DNA from: Kushneria phosphatilytica
Lineage (GTDB): Bacteria > Pseudomonadota > Gammaproteobacteria > Pseudomonadales > Halomonadaceae
DNA length: 64,000 nt
Assembly (NCBI RefSeq): GCF_008247605.1
Contig: NZ_CP043420.1
Span: forward strand, 1,116,001 to 1,180,000
Direction: 5' to 3'
A model generated the notes under the pieces. It saw only the letters and a list, made by a program, of their open reading frames with translations, searched no databases and was not told the origin of the DNA. Positions within the stretch are counted from its first letter, which is position 1. Each line of letters opens with the position of its first letter. This document shows positions 56,373 to 64,000 of the stretch, in pieces. Position numbers and translations under genes: made by a program.

Positions 56373-57416
56373 TCAGGAGAGATTGGCGGCTGACGGAGAT
56401 GTCAGCTCATGTAGTGGCCAGCGGGCAACGGCGCGCATCGAGCCGGGGTCGCACTCGCCGGCCAGCAGTCGCTGGGCCCCGGCATAGGCGATCATGGCGC
56501 CATTGTCAGTGCAGAAGCGGCCGCGTGGATACCAGACCCGGGCGCCGCGGCGTGCCAATGCGGCATCGAGCCGTTCCCGCAGGCGTCGGTTGGCGCTGAC
56601 GCCGCCAGCGGCCACCAGTCGGGTCAGCCCGGTCTGCTCCAGTGCACGGCGGCACTTGATGACCAGCGTATCGATCACGGCCTCTTCGAAGGCGAGCGCA
56701 ATATCGGCACGATCCTGATCGCTTGCAGGATGCGTCTCCTGCAGCTTGCGGAGTGTCGTCAGGGTATGGGTCTTCAGCCCGGAGAAACTGAAATCGAGTC
56801 CGGGGCGGTCCGTCATCGGTCGTGGAAAGCGAAAACGCTCCGGGTTGCCCTGCTCGGCCAGGCGAGCGACATGCGGACCACCCGGATAGGGCAGGTCGAG
56901 CATGCGTGCTGTCTTGTCAAAAGCCTCGCCGGCGGCATCGTCGACCGACTCTCCCAGTAGCCGATAACAGCCGATGTCCCGGACCTCGACCAGCTGGGTA
57001 TGGCCGCCGGAGACCAGTAGCGCGACAAAGGGGAACTCGGGACGATCCTCTTCCAGCATGGGGGCCAGAAGATGTCCTTCCATGTGATGAACGCCCAGTA
57101 CCGGTATCTGCCAGGCCTTTGCCAGCCCATGAGCTGTCGAAGCGCCTACCATCAAGGCACCGATCAGGCCGGGACCCGCGGTATAGGCGATGGCATCCAG
57201 CTCGCCTCTTGCCAGCCCGGCTTCGCTGAATACCTGCTCGATCAACGGCAACAGCCTGCGCACATGATCGCGTGATGCCAGTTCGGGTACGACGCCCCCG
57301 TAAACGGCGTGAAGATCGGTCTGACTGTGTAGCGCATCGGCCAGTAGCCCGCGTTCGCTGTCGAACAGGGCAACACCGGTTTCATCGCAGGAGGTTTCGA
57401 TGCCCAGTACGCGCAT
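56373..57416 (-). CDS. tsaD: tRNA N6-threonylcarbamoyladenosine transferase TsaD
   Basis: TsaD completes the t6A37 modification of ANN-decoding tRNAs with TsaB and TsaE. The 347-residue ASKHA-fold protein begins [17 protein letters not shown] and has His111 and His115 in [12 protein letters not shown] coordinating the metal, plus SGGHTQLV and ASGG-like [14 protein letters not shown]. folB follows 20 bases downstream; rpsU diverges across 304 bases. Confidence 0.97.
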   Translation of the reverse strand: MRVLGIETSCDETGVALFDSERGLLADALHSQTDLHAVYGGVVPELASRDHVRRLLPLIEQVFSEAGLARGELDAIAYTAGPGLIGALMVGASTAHGLAKAWQIPVLGVHHMEGHLLAPMLEEDRPEFPFVALLVSGGHTQLVEVRDIGCYRLLGESVDDAAGEAFDKTARMLDLPYPGGPHVARLAEQGNPERFRFPRPMTDRPGLDFSFSGLKTHTLTTLRKLQETHPASDQDRADIALAFEEAVIDTLVIKCRRALEQTGLTRLVAAGGVSANRRLRERLDAALARRGARVWYPRGRFCTDNGAMIAYAGAQRLLAGECDPGSMRAVARWPLHELTSPSAANLS

Positions 57417-57518
57417 GGCCTCGCTCTCCGGAAATGGCGTGATGGCCGCCCGGCGGACGGCAGTGATTGAGGCGCATTCTACCCGCTGGGGGCGGCGCCG
57501 TCAGCGACATGCACAAGT

Positions 57519-57547
57519 TTGCAGTCAGCATCGCTGAAGAGTACAAT
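57519..57547 (+). promoter_or_regulatory. Sigma-70 promoter of rpsU
   Basis: TTGCAG and TACAAT are separated by 17 bases, placing the start near 57554 and leaving a leader of about 165 bases before rpsU. This lies in the 304-base tsaD-rpsU interval, where I see no gene. The leader has room for regulation, but I identified no clear fold. Confidence 0.6.
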
Positions 57548-57720
57548 GCTTGACCTTGCAAGCCGGGCTGTGCATCAAGGCCGCGTCATGGGCCTGGCGC
57601 TGCAATCGTGAAAATCGGGCTTTTGCAGTGCGATTTTGCGATGCAAGTGCTCCCGGACCGTTGATGACGGTATTGAGCACATTCATGACTGAAACGTTAC
57701 CTTAAGGTGGTGATTGCTTA

Positions 57721-57936
57721 ATGCCTTCTGTCAAAGTACGTGATAATGAACCGTTCGACGTAGCGCTGCGGCGCTTCAAGCGCTCCTGTGAAAAGGCTGG
57801 CGTGCTCTCCGAAGTACGTCGTCGTGAGCATTACGAAAAGCCGACAGCCGAGCGCAAGCGCAAGGCAGCAGCTGCCGTGAAGCGTCACGCCAAGAAGCTG
57901 CAGCGTGAACGCAAGCGTTTCGAGCGGATGTACTGA
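57721..57936 (+). CDS. rpsU: 30S ribosomal protein S21
   Basis: The 71-residue protein is a standard S21, [20 protein letters not shown] to the Arg/Lys-rich end, needed for translation initiation at the 16S 3' end. AAGGTGG precedes the ATG. It heads the macromolecular synthesis block rpsU-dnaG-rpoD, but a strong terminator separates it from dnaG. Confidence 0.98.
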   Translation: MPSVKVRDNEPFDVALRRFKRSCEKAGVLSEVRRREHYEKPTAERKRKAAAAVKRHAKKLQRERKRFERMY

Positions 57937-57997
57937 TCGCCCAGGCGAATCGGTACTGCGTACGAGAAGCGGTCGCCCGCCGCTTCTGGAGGGATGA

Positions 57998-58029
57998 CGA
58001 ACGGCCGCTCTAGCGGCCGTTTGTTTTTT
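57998..58029 (+). terminator. Rho-independent terminator after rpsU
   Basis: The stem ACGGCCGCT / AGCGGCCGT region is followed by TTTGTTTTTTA. An extra 8-bp hairpin (AGAAGCGG / CCGCTTCT) lies about 25 bases before it. Some read-through into dnaG is expected, as in other rpsU-dnaG operons. Confidence 0.88.
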
Positions 58030-58212
58030 AACAGGGCCTGTTGGTTCAACAGAAGCCTCGATCCTCTTCATGCTGCGTTCTCCCTGCATGTATCTGACGT
58101 CTATCCGGCGTTGATGACAATGCAGACATGAGCGAACATGGATAACTGATCATTCGGATAACCATGATCGGATCGGCTACTGAGATCGGTTTGCCACATC
58201 CGCGGATGCATC

Positions 58213-60063
58213 ATGGCTGGCAGGATTCCACAACACTTCATCGATGATCTTCTGGCGCGCTGCGATATTGTCGATATCGTGGGAGAGCGTGTGCGCCTGA
58301 AGAAGTCCGGGCGTAACCACTCCGGGCTATGTCCCTTTCATCAGGAAAAGACCCCTTCCTTTACGGTCAGCGCCGAGCGTCAGTTTTATCACTGCTTTGG
58401 CTGTGGCGCCGGAGGTAACGCGCTGCGGTTCATCATGGAGTACGAGCGGCTGACTTTTCCCGAAGCCGTGGAACAACTGGCCGGTCGCCTGGGTCAGGAA
58501 GTACCGCGCGAAGGCGAAAGCGATGTTTCCCGTGAGCGTGCCCGACAGCATGCGCAAAAGCGCGAGGAGGCCGTTAATCTGCTGGAGCGGGCCAATCGCT
58601 TCTATCGGCAGCAATTGTTGACGGGGGATAGTGAGAAGGCCATGGCATATCTCCGGCGCCGCGGCGTCTCTGATGACATTGCCGAGCGCTATGCGATCGG
58701 TTTTGCACCGCCGGGCTGGGATAATCTCAAGCAGCATCTTGGGTCACATGGTGTCGAGGAATCGGTCCAGGTCGAATACGGCCTGTTGGTGCAAAAGGAA
58801 GAAACCGGCCGCAGCTGGGATCGCTTTCGTGACCGACTGATGTTTCCGATTCGGGACTGGAAGGGGCGGACAATTGCTTTCGGTGGTCGGGTGCTGGGGG
58901 ATGATAAACCCAAGTATCTGAACTCTCCGGAGTCACCGGTCTTTCACAAGGGACGTGAGCTCTATGGGCTGTATGAAGCTCGACAGGCCGCTGGCCGCCC
59001 CGAGCGATTGCTGATTGTCGAAGGCTATATGGACGTCGTTGCCCTGGCCCAGTTCGGTATCAATAACGCCGTTGCTACTCTGGGCACGGCGACATCGCAG
59101 GAACACCTCAAGCGATTGTTCCGATTGGTCGATGAAGTTGTATTCTGTTTCGATGGCGATGACGCCGGGCGACAGGCCGCTCGACGAGCGCTGGATACAG
59201 TGCTGCCAATGATGATCGATGGTCGGCAGGCACGTTTTCTGTTTCTGCCGGAGGGTGAGGACCCGGACTCACTGGTGCGCAGTGAAGGGCGTGAAGGGTT
59301 TGAAAATCGGGTGGTCTGTGCCGGATCACTGTCCGAGTTCATGTTCGAACAGGCAGCTCAGGGGCGTGACCTGGGGCGGCTCGAGGACCGTGAGCGGTTT
59401 GCCAGTGCCGTGCTTGCCCATGTCGCCAGGCTGCCCGAGGGCATGCTGCGTTCGCTGATGTTGCGGGAACTGTCGCAGCGTAGTGGGCTGGAAGTGGTCC
59501 GGCTTGAAACCCTGATGAATAATTCGGGTAATGAGGTGCGCCAGGCCGCACCGATCGAGGACAGCGCTGCAGATCACCAGGTACCCACCGGTTCATCATG
59601 GCAGGCGCGTGAGTCGCGTTCGTCCGGACGTGATAACCGCCTGTCATTGCCGGACCAGGCGCTGCATCTGCTGGTGCATGCCCCCGGTCTGGTGACCCGA
59701 CTGCCTGAAGGCATCGACTGGTGCCCGGAAGGTGATGACGGGCGTTTGCTGGCGGAAGTGGTACAGCTGCTGCGTTCGGGAGGGTATCGCTCTCCCCAGG
59801 TAGTGCTGGCGCACTTTCATGGCACCGTTGAGGGGGAGCGGCTATTGGCGCTGATGCGTCGCGAGTTGCTGATCCCTCACGATAGACGCGAGATGGAACT
59901 CGAAGGGCTGGTGGGGCGTTTTCGTCGTGACAGCTCGCAGCGTACGCCCGAACGTGAACTTCAGGCCTTGCTGGACAAGGAGCGGGAGGGAGCAAGACTC
60001 AGTGACGAGGAAAAACAGCGATTTCGTGCGCTGATCAGCGAGCTGGGCGGCATCGGGGGTTGA
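58213..60063 (+). CDS. dnaG: DNA primase
   Basis: DnaG makes RNA primers at the replication fork. The 616-residue protein has the N-terminal zinc finger (Cys40, His43, Cys61, Cys64: LCPFHQEKTPSF and HCFGCGAGG), the RNA polymerase core with the Toprim motif IVEGYMDV and DGDDAGRQAARRAL, and a C-terminal DnaB-interacting helical domain after about residue 480. The linker contains Ser/Arg-rich low-complexity sequence (SSWQARESRSSGRDN). yqeY, often between rpsU and dnaG in relatives, is not present. Confidence 0.97.
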   Translation: MAGRIPQHFIDDLLARCDIVDIVGERVRLKKSGRNHSGLCPFHQEKTPSFTVSAERQFYHCFGCGAGGNALRFIMEYERLTFPEAVEQLAGRLGQEVPREGESDVSRERARQHAQKREEAVNLLERANRFYRQQLLTGDSEKAMAYLRRRGVSDDIAERYAIGFAPPGWDNLKQHLGSHGVEESVQVEYGLLVQKEETGRSWDRFRDRLMFPIRDWKGRTIAFGGRVLGDDKPKYLNSPESPVFHKGRELYGLYEARQAAGRPERLLIVEGYMDVVALAQFGINNAVATLGTATSQEHLKRLFRLVDEVVFCFDGDDAGRQAARRALDTVLPMMIDGRQARFLFLPEGEDPDSLVRSEGREGFENRVVCAGSLSEFMFEQAAQGRDLGRLEDRERFASAVLAHVARLPEGMLRSLMLRELSQRSGLEVVRLETLMNNSGNEVRQAAPIEDSAADHQVPTGSSWQARESRSSGRDNRLSLPDQALHLLVHAPGLVTRLPEGIDWCPEGDDGRLLAEVVQLLRSGGYRSPQVVLAHFHGTVEGERLLALMRRELLIPHDRREMELEGLVGRFRRDSSQRTPERELQALLDKEREGARLSDEEKQRFRALISELGGIGG

Positions 60064-60257
60064 AAACCCGGAACTGCACCCTATTAAACATGTCAAGAGC
60101 GCTTGAATGCCAAGCGTAACGGATAAAGCTAACACACCTGAATGCAGTAGCAAACGGTTTGGTGGCGTAAATGCCGTCATTCACTATACTGGTCTGACAG
60201 TGCGACCGTCATGGTAATCGCGTTCAGGTGCTTCACTCTTCTTCGAGATAGGTTTCT

Positions 60258-62123
<1,866 letters not shown>

Positions 62124-62156
62124 GCAAGCCTTTGCAGACTGCGTAACGATCCGGTC

Positions 62157-62188
62157 AGGGGCGCTCCATGGAGCGCCCCTTTTGTTTT
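62157..62188 (+). terminator. Rho-independent terminator after rpoD
   Basis: A 10-bp stem AGGGGCGCTC / GAGCGCCCCT with a CATG loop is followed by TTTTGTTTT. It faces the convergent LysR gene and may serve both. Confidence 0.92.
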
Positions 62189-62233
62189 CCTGCCTAACAC
62201 TGACCCGACCGAGTCACGCATGAGTGACAATCG

Positions 62234-63151
62234 CTACTGTTGTGGGCGTTTCAGTTCATCGAGCAGCCAGTCATGGACGGCGCTTATGCGCGGATCATCG
62301 AGAGCGCCGGGAGGGTGGACCAGTACATACTGCTTGCCAGTGGCGATACGTTCGCGGAAAGGGGCTATCAACTGACCTGAAGAGATTTCATCACTCAACA
62401 GGGTGCGGCGTGCAATTGCCACTCCCATGCCGGCAATGGCCGCGGCAATGGTGAGATCATGACGATTGAAGGTATAGCCGCGTTGGACATTGATCGCCGG
62501 GGCGCCGATGGCTTCGAGATAGGCCTCCCACTCGGCATGATCGCTGCTGCCCCGCCAGGCGGTGACATCATGCAGTAACGGATACCAGGCCAGGTCGGCC
62601 GGCTGACGCAGAATCGGTCGGCCGCGTAGCAGCGAAGGCGCGCAGACCGGGAAGATTTCTTCGGCCATCAGTGGGGTCGTACGCATGCCCGGGTAAACCC
62701 CTTCGCCGAGATCAATGGCCAGGTCGAAATCTCCGTTGGCCAATGACTGACTGCTGTCCTCGGCCTGCAGGCGCAGGTCCAGTTCCGGGAGCCTTGCTCT
62801 CAGGCGTGGCAGTCTGGGCAGCAACCACCGGGCAAGAAAGGAGGGCAAGGCCCTTAATCGGATCTCGCCACTCATCAGGCTGCGTGAAAGTCGCTCGATC
62901 TCCTGATCCACTTGCCCGTAGGCATCGATGACCACGCTGGCCAGACGCTGTCCCTCCGGTGTCAGAGAGAGGCGCCGGTGATGGCGATGAAACAGCCGAA
63001 ACCCCAGCCGGGCTTCGAGCTGCTTGATCTGCTGGCTGACCGCGCCCGTGGTGATGTGCAGCTCACCAGCCGCCTGGGTAAAGGAGAGACACCGCGCCGC
63101 TGTCGCGAATACGTGGAGCCCACCATGCATTGCACCATTGAGTCGGGGCAT
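62234..63151 (-). CDS. LysR-family regulator, DsdC/GcvA-like
   Basis: The 305-residue protein has an N-terminal winged helix (FATAARCLSFTQAAGELHITTGAVSQQIKQLE in outline) and a periplasmic-binding-fold effector domain. Sequence features such as LFHRHHRRLSLTPEG and LLHDVTAWRGSSDHAEW recall DsdC, the D-serine deaminase activator. It diverges from sdaA, so control of serine catabolism is likely. Start MPRLNG was chosen over a TTG 15 codons earlier because AGGTGG lies just before it. The symmetrical dyad 16 bases upstream would then be a regulatory site. Confidence 0.85.
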   Translation of the reverse strand: MPRLNGAMHGGLHVFATAARCLSFTQAAGELHITTGAVSQQIKQLEARLGFRLFHRHHRRLSLTPEGQRLASVVIDAYGQVDQEIERLSRSLMSGEIRLRALPSFLARWLLPRLPRLRARLPELDLRLQAEDSSQSLANGDFDLAIDLGEGVYPGMRTTPLMAEEIFPVCAPSLLRGRPILRQPADLAWYPLLHDVTAWRGSSDHAEWEAYLEAIGAPAINVQRGYTFNRHDLTIAAAIAGMGVAIARRTLLSDEISSGQLIAPFRERIATGKQYVLVHPPGALDDPRISAVHDWLLDELKRPQQ

Positions 63152-63166
63152 GGCCACCTGCTTCGG

Positions 63167-63181
63167 TTTAGTATTACTAAA
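63167..63181. promoter_or_regulatory. Candidate LysR-type operator between the LysR gene and sdaA
   Basis: TTTAGT-ATT-ACTAAA is a perfect 6-bp inverted repeat containing a T-N11-A core, the form of LysR boxes. It lies just before the LysR start; another TTTAGT half-site occurs near 63263 upstream of sdaA. Binding is inferred from position and symmetry. Confidence 0.5.
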
Positions 63182-63297
63182 TAGATGCTTAGACAATATC
63201 GCTTGAGACTGGGAGATAAAAGCATAAACCTGTCAGTCATACGTGATGTCTGAGTCAGCTGATTTAGTTCTGCTTACAACAATACGGGAGCCCTGAC

Positions 63298-64000
63298 ATG
63301 CCTATCAGCGTCTTCGAACTGTTCAATATCGGCATTGGTCCTTCCAGTTCCCACACCGTGGGCCCGATGCGGGCCGCCCGGCGGTTTCTCGAGTCACTGC
63401 AGCAGCGCATTGCTCTGGAGCGGGTGAGCGGGATCGAAATTCATTTGCATGGCTCTCTGGCCGCCACGGGGCAGGGCCATGGCACCGACCGGGCAGTCAT
63501 CATGGGACTGATGGGTGAACAGCCCGACCGTATTGATCCGGCGATTATCGATCCCTGTATCGAAGAACTGTTGGAAGCGCAGACCCTGCGGCTGGACAAT
63601 CGTGTTGATGTGCCCTTTTTGTGGGGGCGTGACCTGCACTGGTCGCAGGAACCATTGCCCCGCCATCCCAACGCCCTGACGCTGGTGGCCTGTTTGCCCG
63701 GTGATGCCTGCTTTTCCCAGACCTGGTATTCGCTCGGAGGCGGCTTTGTCGTCGAGGCCGGAGAAATCGATGACGAGGCATCACTCGACGAGACGGTGGC
63801 GTTGCCTTACGAGTTCAATAGTGCTGATGAGCTGCTTGAGCTGTGCCAGCAGCATGATCTGAGTATTGCCGAGCTGATGCTGGCCAATGAACAGGCCTGG
63901 CACAGCGAGGCGGAAATTCGTGAGCGACTGCTGACCATCTGGCAGGCGATGCAGGCCTGTGTTGAGCGTGGTCTGCATCAGCAGGGCACGTTGCCGGGAG
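63298..64000 (+). CDS. sdaA: L-serine ammonia-lyase (iron-sulfur type), partial
   Basis: The first 234 codons of a single-chain 4Fe-4S L-serine dehydratase, which converts L-serine to pyruvate and ammonia, run to the window edge. The beta-type domain begins with MPISVFELFNIGIGPSSSHT and VGPMRAARRFLES, the family's hallmark, followed by LHGSLAATGQGHGTDRAVIMGL and YSLGGGFVVE. GGGAG lies eight bases before the ATG. The cluster-binding cysteines lie beyond the end. Divergence from a DsdC-like LysR gene suggests serine-responsive control. Confidence 0.93.
   Translation, partial: MPISVFELFNIGIGPSSSHTVGPMRAARRFLESLQQRIALERVSGIEIHLHGSLAATGQGHGTDRAVIMGLMGEQPDRIDPAIIDPCIEELLEAQTLRLDNRVDVPFLWGRDLHWSQEPLPRHPNALTLVACLPGDACFSQTWYSLGGGFVVEAGEIDDEASLDETVALPYEFNSADELLELCQQHDLSIAELMLANEQAWHSEAEIRERLLTIWQAMQACVERGLHQQGTLPG

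Noticed and set aside
60185..60190. TATACT upstream of rpoD as a sigma-70 -10 box
   Set aside because: No acceptable -35 hexamer is found at 16 to 18 bases, so I did not list a promoter.

Overview
This window is GC-rich, densely coded chromosomal DNA from a gammaproteobacterium. The gene set and order (lptD-surA-pdxA-rsmA-apaH-glpE-cca, tsaD/rpsU/dnaG/rpoD, rnr-rlmB-rpsF-rpsR-rplI-dnaB, acs with a CrbS/CrbR-type two-component pair, amgK-murU, coq7-speD-osmC) are those of Pseudomonas-like and Oceanospirillales bacteria. A six-gene Na+/H+ Mrp antiporter operon suggests a salt-tolerant, probably Halomonadaceae (Halomonas/Kushneria-like) host. The family assignment is inference; no rRNA gene is present to settle it. 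I see no insertion sequence, prophage, CRISPR array or plasmid function.

Layout. 0-9 kb: a UPF0149 protein, SprT metalloprotease, then acetyl-CoA synthetase with its likely regulators, response regulator CrbR/ErdR and the giant transporter-fused sensor kinase CrbS/MxtR. 9-12.7 kb: ttcA, an alpha/beta hydrolase, a five-gene tRNA operon (Val-Asp-Asp-Val-Asp) with promoter and terminator, and threonine aldolase. 12.9-18.8 kb: the stress cluster prkA-yeaH-spoVR and a membrane-anchored non-specific nuclease. 18.9-27 kb: three tRNA-Leu(CAG) genes on the minus strand, then rnr-rlmB, the ribosomal operon rpsF-rpsR-DUF2232-rplI, and dnaB. 27-31 kb: small uncharacterised proteins, an Fe-S (6-4) photolyase and divergent hemH. 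31-36.6 kb: the Mrp antiporter operon. 37-46 kb: rmlB, DUF3429, rsmE, purD, prkB, HIT, a Coq7-like protein, an AI-2E-type permease, speD and OsmC. 46-57 kb: amgK-murU diverging from the outer-membrane and cofactor operon lptD to cca, then folK-folB and tsaD. 57-64 kb: the macromolecular synthesis block rpsU, dnaG, rpoD, then a DsdC-like LysR regulator divergent from sdaA, which runs off the end.

The genes are mostly housekeeping: translation and RNA maintenance, replication and transcription initiation, envelope biogenesis (LptD, SurA, AmgK/MurU), cofactor synthesis (heme, PLP, folate, ubiquinone) and carbon overflow (Acs, SdaA). The most unusual object is the Coq7-like protein at 42.5 kb. 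It is full length and sits in the usual coq7 neighbourhood, yet all four glutamate ligands of the diiron centre are replaced while both histidines are kept. Also notable are a SurA with only one parvulin domain, the absence of apaG, plsY and yqeY from their usual positions, relocation of prkA-yeaH-spoVR away from glpE/cca, and a symmetrical dyad between the LysR gene and sdaA. I did not find a convincing new multi-gene system.
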